Counted from the stretch's first letter, positions 17,620-26,745 are shown. The stretch: DNA of 64,000 nucleotides from Thaumasiovibrio subtropicus (GCF_019703835.1 NZ_AP023054.1:124001-188000); one strand, 5' to 3'. Program-made: numbers and translations. Notes: generated by a model not told the origin, from the sequence alone.

Positions 17620-17756
17620 ACACTATATATCACCTGCAATTTTAATTGGCTATTTTGCTTTTCAGCCAATGGAGGAAAGAGCTTGGTGCCAAGAATTCCG
17701 ACTATCACAAAGATGCTCCTTACCTGCAAACTACGCCAAAAGGCGTCATTTAATTT

Positions 17757-17783
17757 CAAAAAATAGGGAACTGCTAGCTCCCT
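17757..17783 (-). terminator. Terminator after the AlpA-like genes
   Basis: On the minus strand AGGGAGCT and AGTTCCCT pair (one G-U) around a three-base loop and are followed by ATTTTTTG. It lies directly after the AlpA-like stop at 17796, separating the regulators from the YfjJ-like gene. Confidence 0.7.
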
Positions 17784-17795
17784 TCGGTATTGAGA

Positions 17796-18023
17796 TTAGT
17801 TGTTAGACTGTTGATTTAACCAATTCACTATTGTCGGCATTAGCCACCCGCCAACATTACCTTTTGGGGTGCGCATGGGTTGGGGGAGGCGACCATCCTC
17901 AATCATTCGCGATATTGTCGATAAGCTGCGACCTAGTAGTGTCGCTAGCGCTTTTTTTGAAATGATGTGGTTTTCGCCACCTTTGGTCATCTCTCGGCTG
18001 TAGTCATAGGGGGGCTTATACAT
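17796..18023 (-). CDS. Second AlpA-like DNA-binding protein
   Basis: About 75 residues with a MerR-like helix-turn-helix: HIISKKALATLLGRSLSTISRMIEDGRLPQPMRTP, then WLMPTIVNWL, the standard AlpA layout in which the recognition helix is followed by a wing and a final helix. Start uncertain: ATG at 18023 is used, while GTG 18038 and ATG 17990 are alternatives. It overlaps the end of the preceding AlpA-like gene, so the two are cotranscribed. AlpA proteins activate integrase/excision genes in CP4-57; the same role is inferred. Confidence 0.75.
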   Translation of the reverse strand: MYKPPYDYSREMTKGGENHIISKKALATLLGRSLSTISRMIEDGRLPQPMRTPKGNVGGWLMPTIVNWLNQQSNN

Positions 18024-18231
18024 AATCTTGGGCCTCACTTTGGGCGTCGACCCACTTCATAATCTCTGATAATTTCCAGACCACGCTTCTGCTGCCTCTC
18101 AATCTAGTACGTTTTGGAAATAATCCTCTTTTTTCTAACTTCCACGCTTGAGTACGGGATACTGAGGTTATTTGAGCCCGCTCATGCTCTTTGATAAATC
18201 GATCTTGTTGTATGAGGTTTGTGTTTGTCAT
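18016..18231 (-). CDS. AlpA-like transcriptional regulator
   Basis: 71-residue helix-turn-helix protein. DRFIKEHERAQITSVSRTQAWKLEKRGLFPKRTRL followed by VVWKLSEIMKWVD is a clear AlpA/prophage regulatory protein pattern. The ATG at 18231 has AGAGAG upstream; the in-frame GTG at 18234 is less likely. Two AlpA-like proteins in tandem and overlapping, with different recognition helices, suggest one controls excision and the other replication or cargo genes, though this cannot be told from sequence. Confidence 0.8.
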   Translation of the reverse strand: MTNTNLIQQDRFIKEHERAQITSVSRTQAWKLEKRGLFPKRTRLRGSRSVVWKLSEIMKWVDAQSEAQDYV

Positions 18232-18288
18232 CACATGACTCTCTTTGTTTCTGTTTACTTGAGGTCATGATGCGCTACGGTGATGAGT

Positions 18289-18328
18289 TTGTCGGGGGCA
18301 AAAAATAAAATAAATTCGCCCCTGACAA
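18289..18328. repeat. Inverted repeat between the unknown gene and the AlpA genes
   Basis: TTGTCGGGGGC (18289-18299) pairs with GCCCCTGACAA (18318-18328) over 11 positions with one G-U, enclosing an A/T-only stretch. It lies in the 110-base AlpA promoter region. Either an imperfect terminator of the 311-residue gene or an operator. Confidence 0.5.
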
Positions 18329-18341
18329 GTGAGGGTATATG

Positions 18342-19277
18342 CTATACGAGCAACTCTTTTCGAGCGTTACGAAGTAGGGCCTCCATGTATTCGCTGTTCA
18401 ATAACTTCTTCTCGTAGGTTTTTTTGCGCCACTTTTTGATTGTCTCCCCATCCAAGTCTAATGGTGCAATGACTTCTGCAATTTGTGGATCTGTTAACTC
18501 CCAAAGGTGCCTAGAGTCTGGCTGTAAAAATGGGGAACAGCCTTCTTTATAAGCTTGGATTTCAGTGGCGGTCATTTCAGGTTGAATGCGGTAAATGAGT
18601 AAGTCTAAGTATTGGAGTGCATACTTATCAGTGAACGTTGATAGTGACTTGTTATTACGAGCTTTTTTTGCTCCGTCTGGCTCTGGAATACCTGTTATTT
18701 TCCTGATTTTTGGCAGTAGAATAGCTATCTCATCTAGGATCGTATTGTTTGAAGTAGAGAGGTCTACGGACAGGAGTAGCTGCTTACCATTAAGTTCGAC
18801 TGGACAAAGGTTCTCATGCCTATTGAGGATGATTTGGTTTTCCGCGGTGCAGGCTTTTATTTCATTGAGCGACGCCGTGTCAGGGGTATCGATTAGCTGA
18901 TTTCTAAAACACTCCGCCAATTTATATCGCATCGTGAGGTTAGCAGCTTTTTCTACGGAGACATAAGAACCTTGCGGCTTAGTTTCATCGCTGGAAAGAC
19001 TTGTTAGCTTTGCGTTGCCAGTTCTGCATGAGTGTTTCCAAGTCAGCATTTCTCTGCCATCTGGTGGACTAACGTAAAGCTGGCCGAAAGTAAGTGTTTG
19101 TAAGATGTGCAGTCTAATCTCGAGCTCGTGAATGAAGCTTGTGGTGTCTATCTGAGAAATGAAGCTATAGTCACGCTCTGAGAACCAGTTCTTAATTTGC
19201 TCAAAGGCTTTAAGGCACGGAGTGCTAATCAGCTTCTCTGTCAGTACAGCGTGCTTATTGAAATAATTTTCGTTCAT
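18342..19277 (-). CDS. Hypothetical protein next to the integrase (311 residues)
   Basis: I do not recognise this protein. It is 311 residues, soluble, no signal or membrane segments, with a charged C-terminus (LDGETIKKWRKKTYEKKLLNSEYMEA). The region WELTDPQIAEVIAPLDLDGETIKKW looks like a small helix-turn-helix, suggesting DNA binding. It starts 7 bases after the integrase stop, so the two are probably one operon. Proteins of this size are often found beside P4-type integrases (I considered DUF6387 but cannot confirm). A partner in excision or immunity is possible. Confidence 0.7.
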   Translation of the reverse strand: MNENYFNKHAVLTEKLISTPCLKAFEQIKNWFSERDYSFISQIDTTSFIHELEIRLHILQTLTFGQLYVSPPDGREMLTWKHSCRTGNAKLTSLSSDETKPQGSYVSVEKAANLTMRYKLAECFRNQLIDTPDTASLNEIKACTAENQIILNRHENLCPVELNGKQLLLSVDLSTSNNTILDEIAILLPKIRKITGIPEPDGAKKARNNKSLSTFTDKYALQYLDLLIYRIQPEMTATEIQAYKEGCSPFLQPDSRHLWELTDPQIAEVIAPLDLDGETIKKWRKKTYEKKLLNSEYMEALLRNARKELLV

Positions 19278-19284
19278 ATGGGTT

Positions 19285-20517
19285 TTAGACTAAATAGGTG
19301 GCAAGTTTTTCTGCTAGCTTATTCAATGCATCACGTCGCTCAGCAAGGAAGTCGTGGCGGTCATAGATACCCTCAGTACTACTATGATTTTTCTTTAGCT
19401 TGTGGTTTAGGCAACGTTCTGCAATATCCCCCGGAATTCCAAGGATCGATAGATGGGTACGGAATGTACGCCGTAAATCGTGAACAGTGAAGTGTTCTAC
19501 ACCAGCCATGCCGAGATAGTTAGGATAGGGCTGTTTGTTACCATCTACCTTTTTACCAAATAACTTAGCTAGAGCATGGTTCAATGTGTCATCAGAGATA
19601 TATCCTCTACGCTTGCTGGCCCTTCTGGCAGGAAAAACGTAATCCGAACCGCATGCTCGAATCCTTAGCTCTTCAAGCCATGTGAGTGCGAGCTCTGGTA
19701 ACGGAATAGTGATAGCAGTACTGGTTTTGTTTTCTGCTGGCATATGCCAAAGACCTTTTTCAAGGTCAAAGTCTTTCCATTCAGCAGAGGTTAGCTCAGT
19801 TTTGCGTGGACCAAGGCAAAGTAGCAGGCAACAAGCTAGGTAGTTTTCCCGAGTGAAAATGTCTTTGTGCTGCCTGAATGTGGCAAAGGTTTTGTGGATA
19901 TCGTTTTCAGTAAGGAAGCGGTCGCGTGAGTCCTGAACGCCACCAGCATCACTTTGTGTGAAAGGTTGAGCAGGATTAAAGACAATAAGGTTTAGCTTCA
20001 CAGCATGGTGAAACATCTGCTTTGCATACATCAGTGTCTGGTTGGTCGTAGATGGGCGTCCAGACTCGCTAACCCTAGCGATAAGGCTACGTATATCTGT
20101 TGGGGTAACATCAGTTACCGCAAATAGACCAAGGATGGGCTTTATCTCTCGTGTGTAGATACGTTTGGGTATTTCCGGATGCTTCAGTCGCTTTAGAATG
20201 TCATGTTCAAACCAATCTTCAAACAGCTCATTGACGTTATTGATGGCAATTTGATGCTGATTTTTTACTCTTTCGGCTTTTGGGTCTATCCCATCTTTCA
20301 CCTTTGCCAAAATGTCGAGAGTGAGACGTTTAGCATCAGCAATGGAGCACTTAGGGTAGGGATGAGGCAGAGCTATTTGCGCTCGCTTGCCAAACAGAGT
20401 GTATCTCACCACCCATGAAGGCCTTCCTCTTGCAATACGGAAGGTTAAGCCTGTATCGACTGTAACTCGTATGTCTTTCTTTGCCTTAATCAACGCATCT
20501 AATTGTTTATTATTCAT
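19285..20517 (-). CDS. P4-type tyrosine integrase
   Basis: Catalyses integration and excision at the yicC 3' end. An N-terminal DUF4102-like arm-binding domain (GRPSWVVRYTLFGKRAQIAL) precedes a core-binding domain and a complete catalytic domain: Arg238 (GPRKTE), His346-x-x-Arg349 (HDLRRTFRTHL), His372 (LNHKL) and nucleophile Tyr385 (GIYDRHDF). The ATG at 20517 gives 410 residues and MNNKQLDALIK; the frame opens further upstream to 20550. Its 5' end faces the att site, about 194 bases away, as is typical. Confidence 0.93.
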   Translation of the reverse strand: MNNKQLDALIKAKKDIRVTVDTGLTFRIARGRPSWVVRYTLFGKRAQIALPHPYPKCSIADAKRLTLDILAKVKDGIDPKAERVKNQHQIAINNVNELFEDWFEHDILKRLKHPEIPKRIYTREIKPILGLFAVTDVTPTDIRSLIARVSESGRPSTTNQTLMYAKQMFHHAVKLNLIVFNPAQPFTQSDAGGVQDSRDRFLTENDIHKTFATFRQHKDIFTRENYLACCLLLCLGPRKTELTSAEWKDFDLEKGLWHMPAENKTSTAITIPLPELALTWLEELRIRACGSDYVFPARRASKRRGYISDDTLNHALAKLFGKKVDGNKQPYPNYLGMAGVEHFTVHDLRRTFRTHLSILGIPGDIAERCLNHKLKKNHSSTEGIYDRHDFLAERRDALNKLAEKLATYLV

Positions 20518-20640
20518 GATGTTATTCCGTAGGTGGTGACACAGGGCCATTCTTGATGGCGATTTTTGAATATCTATCGTCTTGTGTCACCATCTGTGTC
20601 ACCACTTTATCATGAACTATTGGAAACAAACTACTACAGC

Positions 20641-20672
20641 AGAAAATAAAAAAGCCCGTAAATACGGGCTTT
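20641..20672 (-). terminator. Terminator now serving yicC, carried by the element
   Basis: AAAGCCCGTA and TACGGGCTTT (20651-20672) form a 10-base stem with a two-base loop, followed on the minus strand by TTTATTTTCT. It lies 39 bases past the yicC stop and inside the element, so integration replaced the native terminator with this one. Confidence 0.8.
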
Positions 20673-20710
20673 TATGTGCAATTGTGAACGAGGTGAAATC
20701 TATGAAAACA

Positions 20711-20731
20711 TCATTCTATGTTTTGGATCTG
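20711..20731 (-). repeat. attR-like site: element-supplied end of yicC
   Basis: Last six codons and stop of yicC (QIQNIE), matching 13631-13651 at 17 of 21 positions, with all four differences at third codon positions. See the att copy at the other end. The reading frame of yicC is restored exactly. Confidence 0.8.
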
Positions 20732-21574
20732 CTCGCGCATTTGTTCAATCAGCACTTTTAGCTCAACGGCAGAGGCGGTGATATCGGCATTGATTGACTT
20801 AGAGGCTAGCGTGTTCGACTCGCGGTTAAACTCTTGCATCATAAAATCGAGACGGCGGCCACAAGCGCCACCTTTCTTAAGGATTTTCTTGGTTTCACTA
20901 ACGTGTGAGTCAAGGCGATCAAGCTCTTCTGCCACATCCACTTTCTGCGCAAGTATGATCATCTCTTGTTCAAAGCGGCCTGGGTCGAGTTCAACACTGG
21001 CCTCTTCAAAACGTGTTTGAACACGTTCGCGTTGCCATTTGATGACGTCTGGCATCTGTTCACGCACTTTGGTTGCTTCGACTACAATGCCAGCCAGACG
21101 CTGCTCGATCAGTGCCTTCATATTGTCACCTTCACTCGCACGCGCGGCAATGAAGTCGGTGAGGGTTTCATCAAAGCCTTCAAGCAGTGCTTTATTTATC
21201 GTGTCGAGATCTTGCTCTGGGGTTTCCATGACACCAGGCCATTGCAACACTTGGAAAGGACCAATGTTGCCTTCACCTGAGGTCTCTTTTACCCATTTCG
21301 CTGCTTCAATGACTTGCTTGGCGAGGGTTTCGTTGATCTTCAGTTCGGTGTTGGCTGCGGGGTTAGCTTCAAAACGAAGATGACACTCGACCTTACCGCG
21401 CGCCAAACGCTTACGAAAGCGTTCACGCAGCACTGGTTCGATAGCGCGAAATTGCTCTGGTAGTCGGAAATAGGTTTCTAAATAACGCTGGTTAACGGAA
21501 CGGATTTCCCAGATTGCGGTACCCCAATCGCCTTTAATTTCGCGACGGGCATAGGCGGTCATACTGTAGATCAT
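20711..21574 (-). CDS. yicC: YicC family endoribonuclease
   Basis: Conserved 287-residue protein. E. coli YicC has been described as an endoribonuclease involved in small-RNA turnover. The sequence opens MIYSMTAYARREIKGDWG and closes VLIEQMREQIQNIE, both nearly identical to the E. coli protein, so the gene is intact despite the adjacent insertion. Its last codons come from the element. Divergent from rph, the usual order. Confidence 0.95.
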   Translation of the reverse strand: MIYSMTAYARREIKGDWGTAIWEIRSVNQRYLETYFRLPEQFRAIEPVLRERFRKRLARGKVECHLRFEANPAANTELKINETLAKQVIEAAKWVKETSGEGNIGPFQVLQWPGVMETPEQDLDTINKALLEGFDETLTDFIAARASEGDNMKALIEQRLAGIVVEATKVREQMPDVIKWQRERVQTRFEEASVELDPGRFEQEMIILAQKVDVAEELDRLDSHVSETKKILKKGGACGRRLDFMMQEFNRESNTLASKSINADITASAVELKVLIEQMREQIQNIE

Positions 21575-21749
21575 GAATAGGTGCCTTGTGTGTGGGCAGA
21601 ATTGAATAGGCTGAATTATACCCAGCGTGACGATGAGAAAGAAAGCTGAGATGACGTTTTTCGCGGGTCGGTAGCGAATTCGGTTAGCGCTGGCGGGGGA
21701 GAGTGGGTATAATCGCCGGTTAACATCTCACGTTCAAAGGTAGAGCAGC

Positions 21750-22481
21750 ATGCGTCCAAACGGAAGAACGCCACAGCAAGTCCGTCCTATTACTATCACT
21801 CGTAACTTCACTGCCCATGCAGAAGGCTCTGTTTTGGTTGAGTTTGGTGATACCAAGGTTATCTGTACTGCCAGTGTGGAAGAGAATGTACCGCGTTGGC
21901 TTAAAGGTAAAGGTCAGGGCTGGGTCACGGCGGAGTATGGCATGCTGCCACGAGCCACACATACGCGCAACCGTCGCGAAGCCGCGAGCGGTAAGCAAGG
22001 CGGCCGTACTATGGAAATCCAACGTCTTATTGCGCGCAGTTTGCGTGCAGCCGTTGATTTAGATGTGCTGGGCGAGCAGATGATTACCGTCGATTGTGAC
22101 GTGATCCAGGCTGATGGCGGCACACGTACCGCTTCTATCACCGGTGCTTGTGTCGCTCTGCATGATGCTATCACCTATATGCTAAACAAAGGGCTATTGA
22201 AACGAAACCCAATGAAAGGCATGGTGGCTGCGGTGTCTGTGGGTATCCACAATGGTGAAGCGATTTGTGACCTAGAGTATGTCGAAGACTCTGCTGCTGA
22301 AACGGATATGAATGTGGTGATGATGGAAGACGGTCGTATGATCGAAGTTCAAGGCACTGCTGAGGGCGAACCTTTCTCTCATGAAGAGCTGCTATCGATG
22401 CTGGAGCTGGCTAAGCTGGGTATCCAAGATATCGTCGAGAAGCAAAAAGCAGTCTTGGAAATTGGCGCTGAGGCGTCATAA
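21750..22481 (+). CDS. rph: Ribonuclease PH
   Basis: Phosphorolytic 3'-5' exoribonuclease that trims tRNA 3' ends. The 243 residues (E. coli 238) contain the phosphate-binding [20 protein letters not shown] block and the [19 protein letters not shown] active-site motif. A TATAAT at 21708-21713 is a likely -10 element. Full length, unlike the frameshifted rph of E. coli K-12 MG1655. Its end couples to pyrE attenuation. Confidence 0.96.
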   Translation: MRPNGRTPQQVRPITITRNFTAHAEGSVLVEFGDTKVICTASVEENVPRWLKGKGQGWVTAEYGMLPRATHTRNRREAASGKQGGRTMEIQRLIARSLRAAVDLDVLGEQMITVDCDVIQADGGTRTASITGACVALHDAITYMLNKGLLKRNPMKGMVAAVSVGIHNGEAICDLEYVEDSAAETDMNVVMMEDGRMIEVQGTAEGEPFSHEELLSMLELAKLGIQDIVEKQKAVLEIGAEAS

Positions 22482-22498
22482 TTCAACTATTTTTAAAG

Positions 22499-22522
22499 AG
22501 CGGCTCAAGGGCCGCTTTTTTT
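22499..22522 (+). promoter_or_regulatory. pyrE attenuator
   Basis: AGCGGC (22499-22504) and GCCGCT (22511-22516) form a stem followed by seven Ts, preceded by the T-rich stretch CTATTTTTAAAG. It begins 17 bases after the rph stop and 72 before pyrE ends its leader. In E. coli the same layout couples rph translation and UTP supply to pyrE read-through. Confidence 0.8.
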
Positions 22523-22594
22523 GAGCCTGCGGGCGAGTGTGTTGTTTGTTTTGGTAGAAATACCTGTTGTTAATTGTCCCTTTAAGGAGAACCC

Positions 22595-23236
22595 ATGAAA
22601 GCGTATCAGCGTCAGTTCATTGAATTTGCACTTGAGAAAGAAGTTTTGAAGTTTGGTGAATTTACTCTGAAATCAGGCCGTAAGAGCCCGTACTTCTTTA
22701 ACGCTGGCCTATTTAACACGGGCCGCGATTTGGCGCGCTTAGGCCGTTTTTATGCGGAAGCTTTAGTGGATGCAGGCATTGATTACGATGTATTGTTTGG
22801 TCCAGCATACAAAGGGATTCCAATTGCGACCACGACGGCGGTGGCACTCGCGGATCACCACGATGTCGATACCCCTTACTGTTTTAACCGTAAAGAAGCG
22901 AAAGACCACGGCGAGGGCGGTAATCTTGTGGGTAGTCCACTTGAAGGCCGTATCATGCTGGTTGATGATGTGATCACGGCAGGCACGGCCATTCGTGAGT
23001 CGATGGAAATCATTAAGGCAAACGGTGCGGATCTCGCGGGGGTATTGGTTGCTATTGACCGCCAAGAAAAAGGTAAGGGTGAGCTATCTGCGATTCAAGA
23101 AGTTGAGCGAGACTTTGGCTGCGCGGTGATCTCTATCGTCTCTTTGGGCGATTTGATTACGTATCTTGAAGAGAAAGGCGATGCGGCTGAGCATCTTGAT
23201 GCGGTGAAGGCCTATCGCGCTGAGTACGGTATTTAA
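22595..23236 (+). CDS. pyrE: Orotate phosphoribosyltransferase
   Basis: Converts orotate and PRPP to orotidine 5'-monophosphate in de novo pyrimidine synthesis. The 213 residues match E. coli PyrE. The PRPP-binding motif [16 protein letters not shown] and the [11 protein letters not shown] loop are intact. AAGGAG precedes the ATG at ideal spacing. Downstream of rph and its attenuator. Confidence 0.97.
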   Translation: MKAYQRQFIEFALEKEVLKFGEFTLKSGRKSPYFFNAGLFNTGRDLARLGRFYAEALVDAGIDYDVLFGPAYKGIPIATTTAVALADHHDVDTPYCFNRKEAKDHGEGGNLVGSPLEGRIMLVDDVITAGTAIRESMEIIKANGADLAGVLVAIDRQEKGKGELSAIQEVERDFGCAVISIVSLGDLITYLEEKGDAAEHLDAVKAYRAEYGI

Positions 23237-23254
23237 TCCCCGTTTGTTGGGTGT

Positions 23255-23281
23255 AAAAAAAGGCGCTGCGGCGCCTTTTTT
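23255..23281. terminator. Bidirectional terminator between pyrE and slmA
   Basis: AAAAAAGGCGC-TGCG-GCGCCTTTTTT, a symmetric stem with A and T tails that works for both convergent genes. Confidence 0.9.
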
Positions 23282-23296
23282 CGTTTTGTAAGAGGG

Positions 23297-23887
23297 TTAT
23301 TTTATCTGGGCAGTGAGTAGTTCCCAGTATGCTTCAAAGTCTTCGGTTGGCTGATACTTAAAGCTGGAACGCACAAAACGGTTAAAGCTGCCTTCAACTT
23401 GTCCTAGTAATTGCGCCGCCAGAATGCGCTCATCGACAGGAAAACCCTTGCCTTCACGCATTTGACGCTCACGTAACACTTGGCGGAGCATCAACTCTAT
23501 ACGCTCAAACATCTGATTAATTCGCGCTTGTAGGCGATCTTGTTCAAACATAAGGGCATGACCTGTCATGATGCGGGTGAGCCCTGGGTTACGCTCTGCA
23601 AAGGCTAAAAGCAGACGTAGAATGAGGTAGATGCGACGTAAAGTATCTTTTTCATCGTCAGTAATACGGTTGATGCGCTCAAAAAGAGACTCTTCAATGA
23701 ACTCGATCAGACCTTCAAACATCTTGGCCTTACTCGGAAAGTGACGATAGAGCGCCGCTTCTGACACGCCGACTTCTGCGGCCAGTTTTGCCGTTGTAAT
23801 ACGCTGGCTGCCTTGATTGGATTCCAGCATACCGGCAAGGCATTGCAGGATTTGTTCACGGCGATTGTTTTTCTTGGTGCCTGCCAT
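23297..23887 (-). CDS. slmA: Nucleoid occlusion factor SlmA
   Basis: TetR-fold protein that binds chromosomal SBS sites and blocks FtsZ assembly over the nucleoid. The 196 residues (E. coli 198) begin with a [13 protein letters not shown] helix, then the helix-turn-helix [25 protein letters not shown] characteristic of SlmA (formerly Ttk). Between pyrE and dut, the conserved order. Confidence 0.95.
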   Translation of the reverse strand: MAGTKKNNRREQILQCLAGMLESNQGSQRITTAKLAAEVGVSEAALYRHFPSKAKMFEGLIEFIEESLFERINRITDDEKDTLRRIYLILRLLLAFAERNPGLTRIMTGHALMFEQDRLQARINQMFERIELMLRQVLRERQMREGKGFPVDERILAAQLLGQVEGSFNRFVRSSFKYQPTEDFEAYWELLTAQIK

Positions 23888-23965
23888 GGGTAACGTGTCC
23901 TTTCTTTACTACTGATGATGACGTTGAGGGGCTGGGTGCAGGCCATACCGACCTGCGCTTATATG

Positions 23966-24421
23966 TTATTGTCGACCTGAATGGCCGAAACCGCCTTCTC
24001 CACGATCAGAGGCGTCAAAATCGTTGACGAGGTTAAATTCGGCTTGTACCACAGGAACAAAAACCAATTGCGCGATACGGTCACCGGGGGTAATGGTAAA
24101 GGTCTCTTGGCCACGGTTCCAAACGGAGACCATTAGCTGACCTTGATAATCCGAGTCGATAAGGCCAACCAGATTACCTAGCACAATACCGTGCTTATGC
24201 CCTAAACCTGAACGCGGCAAGATGGTTGCGGCTAAGGTTGGATCGGCGATATGAATCGCGAGCCCTGTTGGTACTAAGTGGGTTTCACCCGGCGCAACGG
24301 TGAGGTCGGTGTCTAAACAGGCACGCAAATCAAGGCCTGCGGAGCCTTCTGTTGCGTAGGCTGGGAGTGGGAATTGCTCACCGATACGAGGATCGAGGAT
24401 TTTTAAATCAATTTTTTTCAT
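23966..24421 (-). CDS. dut: dUTP diphosphatase
   Basis: Hydrolyses dUTP to dUMP and keeps uracil out of DNA. The ATG at 24421 gives 151 residues starting [14 protein letters not shown], exactly as in E. coli; the open frame continues to 24511 inside coaBC. Five dUTPase motifs are visible, including [24 protein letters not shown] and the C-terminal [12 protein letters not shown]. Note that the AvcD product pathway (dCTP to dUTP/dUMP) feeds this enzyme. Confidence 0.96.
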   Translation of the reverse strand: MKKIDLKILDPRIGEQFPLPAYATEGSAGLDLRACLDTDLTVAPGETHLVPTGLAIHIADPTLAATILPRSGLGHKHGIVLGNLVGLIDSDYQGQLMVSVWNRGQETFTITPGDRIAQLVFVPVVQAEFNLVNDFDASDRGEGGFGHSGRQ

Positions 24422-24467
24422 TACTGCTCTCTGGCATTGCGATAGGGACAGTGTTGCGGCTGGTATC

Positions 24468-25691
24468 TTAAGAGACGTGATTCGCTTGATAGCAAGCAAC
24501 AATATCGTCAATCAGCTGTTGTCCGAGTTGCGTTTTCTCGGCCAATGGTAAGGCTTTATAGCCCCCTTTCCAATAGAGATGCACGGCATTGTGCTCACTG
24601 TTAAAGCCTTGTCCTGCAACAGAAACATCGTTTGCACAAATCAAGTCGAGGTTCTTACGTTTTAACTTACTTTGCGCGTATTCGGCAACGTCTTGCGTCT
24701 CGGCAGCAAACCCGACCGTGAAGGGACGACGCTCGGTTAAATTTGCCACCGCGGCGACGATGTCTGGATTCTTAACGAGCTTCAAAACCATTTCATCGTT
24801 ATCGCCTGTTTTCTTGATTTTTTGAGGCTGAATTTCTGCCGCGCGATAGTCAGCGACGGCAGCGCACGCAATAAAAAGGGTCTGTTGTTGGGCTTTTGCC
24901 ATCACGGCATCATGCATGTCTTGCGCGCTTAACACATCAATGCGAGTGACATTCTCTGGCGTAGCGAGGTTTACTGGGCCAGTGACTAATGTGACGTTGG
25001 CGCCGCTTTTTGCTGCGGCAGCGGCCATGGCAAAGCCCATTTTTCCTGAGCTGTGATTACTGATATAGCGCACAGGGTCGAGGGCTTCTTGGGTGGGGCC
25101 AGCGGTAATCAGGATGTTGAAGCCTTGCAGCGAGCGTTGCGGTGCGGTGAAGAAGACTTCGCACTTTTCGACTAAGGCCATAGGTTCAAGCATTCGGCCA
25201 GGACCGACATCACCGCAGGCCTGCTCACCGCTCGCTGGGCCCCAAATGTGATAGCCAAAGCCACGTAAGGTCTCGAGGTTGCGTTGTGTCGCTGGATGAC
25301 GGTACATCTGCTGATTCATAGCTGGCGCGACAGCGATTGGCGCGTCAGTCGCAAGGAGCAGCGTCGTGAGCAAATCATTTCCCATGCCTGCGGCTGAGCG
25401 GGCAATAAGATCGGCCGTCGCCGGAGCGAGTAAGACGAGATCAGCCCATTTTGCCAGTTCAATGTGGCCCATGGAGGCTTCTGCTGCAGGGTCAAACAGG
25501 TCGTCAGAGACAGGGTGACCGGAAACGGCTTGCATTGTCAGTGGTGTAATAAAGGTTTGAGCGGCCTTAGTCATCACAACGCGGACTTCAGCCCCTCTTT
25601 CACTTAAGCGTCGCGTTAGCTCTGCACACTTATAGGCGGCAATACCGCCACTGATCCCGAGAAGAATGCGTTTTCCTGCCAGCGTCTGCAT
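24468..25691 (-). CDS. coaBC: Phosphopantothenoylcysteine synthetase/decarboxylase
   Basis: Two consecutive steps of coenzyme A synthesis. The N-terminal flavoprotein decarboxylase (CoaC) carries [10 protein letters not shown] and the APAMNQQMY substrate motif; the C-terminal CoaB domain starts near [20 protein letters not shown]. The ATG at 25691 has GAGGA upstream and gives 407 residues (E. coli 406); the frame extends to 25832 without support. Divergent from radC. Confidence 0.96.
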   Translation of the reverse strand: MQTLAGKRILLGISGGIAAYKCAELTRRLSERGAEVRVVMTKAAQTFITPLTMQAVSGHPVSDDLFDPAAEASMGHIELAKWADLVLLAPATADLIARSAAGMGNDLLTTLLLATDAPIAVAPAMNQQMYRHPATQRNLETLRGFGYHIWGPASGEQACGDVGPGRMLEPMALVEKCEVFFTAPQRSLQGFNILITAGPTQEALDPVRYISNHSSGKMGFAMAAAAAKSGANVTLVTGPVNLATPENVTRIDVLSAQDMHDAVMAKAQQQTLFIACAAVADYRAAEIQPQKIKKTGDNDEMVLKLVKNPDIVAAVANLTERRPFTVGFAAETQDVAEYAQSKLKRKNLDLICANDVSVAGQGFNSEHNAVHLYWKGGYKALPLAEKTQLGQQLIDDIVACYQANHVS

Positions 25692-25994
25692 GGTTGTCCT
25701 CACAATAGCGTGAATACCTATCGATGCTTCGTCGACTGATAGGCATTGAAAAGTCAAAACTGGCGACAAGATAACATGAATTTGACGAACTTCTAAATGA
25801 AGCCTGCTATGGCGATTTAAAGCATAAGGCAAACCTGGCCGTGGGCTAAGGGTGGTTTCAAGAAAGGATGAAAATGCAGATTGTCAATTGCGTACTATGC
25901 AGCTAGCGCCTCGCGAATTGCATTGATGTCATCAAATCGAGATAGTTTGACGGTGTTCGGTGGCTATATTGAGGCAAAAAACAAGGATGTCGTC

Positions 25995-26669
25995 ATGAGT
26001 ATTAAGTTAATGCCAACCGCGTCGCGCCCCAGAGAAAAGCTACTTGAGAGAGGGGCGACGGCTTTGAGTGATGCCGAATTATTGGCGATTTTTTTGCGCA
26101 CCGGGATCAGCGGCATGAACGCTATTGAACTCGCGGACTATCTATTGCAGCAGTTTGGTTCGTTACGCGCGCTACTAAAAGCGGATAAAACAGCCTTTTG
26201 TGAACATAAAGGATTGGGCCCTGCAAAATTTGCACTTTTACAAGCCATGCTGGAAATGCAGCAACGTTATTTGAGCGAAGTGATTGAAAAAGAAGATGCG
26301 TTGACCAGCCCTGAACATACGCGCCGTTATCTTGCCAGTATGTTGCGTGATAAACCGCGTGAAAACTTTATGGTGCTGTTTCTTGATAACCAACATCGTG
26401 TGGTTGCATCGGAGGTGATGTTTGAAGGGACTATCGATGCCGCGAGTGTTTATCCCAGAGAAGTGGTAAAAAGATCGCTAGAACTTAATGCAGCCGCGCT
26501 CATTTTAGCGCATAATCACCCGTCAGGTGTCGCAGAGCCAAGTCAGGCAGATCGCAGAATTACCCGTCGACTCGTAGAAGCGCTTTCATTGGTTGACATT
26601 CGGGTACTAGACCATTTCGTCGTCGGAGACGGCGATATCATTTCCTTTTCTGAGCGTGGTTGGGTGTGA
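25995..26669 (+). CDS. radC: RadC family JAB-domain protein
   Basis: Conserved protein of uncertain role, once linked to DNA repair. An N-terminal helix-hairpin-helix region (about 1-90) precedes the MPN/JAMM domain with H-x-H and [14 protein letters not shown], a probable zinc site. The ATG at 25995 has AAGGA upstream and gives 224 residues (E. coli 222); the frame opens earlier at 25881. Upstream of rpmB as in E. coli. Confidence 0.92.
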   Translation: MSIKLMPTASRPREKLLERGATALSDAELLAIFLRTGISGMNAIELADYLLQQFGSLRALLKADKTAFCEHKGLGPAKFALLQAMLEMQQRYLSEVIEKEDALTSPEHTRRYLASMLRDKPRENFMVLFLDNQHRVVASEVMFEGTIDAASVYPREVVKRSLELNAAALILAHNHPSGVAEPSQADRRITRRLVEALSLVDIRVLDHFVVGDGDIISFSERGWV

Positions 26670-26716
26670 TTTCAGCAGAAATCGATCAAAAATTGCAGAA
26701 AGGATCTGCTCGGGAC

Positions 26717-26745
26717 TTGAGCAACTGCTTTTGACTTAGTATAAT
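26717..26745 (+). promoter_or_regulatory. rpmBG promoter
   Basis: TTGAGC (26717-26722) and a consensus TATAAT (26740-26745) with 17 bases between. Start of transcription would be near 26752, leaving a leader of about 90 bases before rpmB. Confidence 0.75.

Larger units (their letters stand above)
13631..20731. mobile_element. Integrative element in the 3' end of yicC carrying an AvcD defence gene
   Basis: About 7.1 kb bounded by the two att-like repeats. In order from the integrase end: tyrosine integrase, 311-residue unknown, two AlpA-like regulators, YagK/YfjJ-like protein, small unknown, serine recombinase (opposite strand), AvcD-type deaminase with its upstream regulatory region. It lacks structural, packaging or conjugation genes, so it is not an autonomous phage or ICE. 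The AlpA plus YfjJ combination is that of CP4-like cryptic elements and phage satellites. Several of its genes look more AT-rich than the flanking DNA. Confidence 0.8.

Noticed and set aside
17400..17759. 119-codon minus-strand frame overlapping the YfjJ-like gene
   Set aside because: No ribosome-binding site, overlaps the better-supported frame by more than half, and its start lies inside the terminator at 17757-17783.
20640..20731. tRNA gene as the integration target
   Set aside because: No tRNA-like sequence at either boundary; the duplicated segment is the coding end of yicC.
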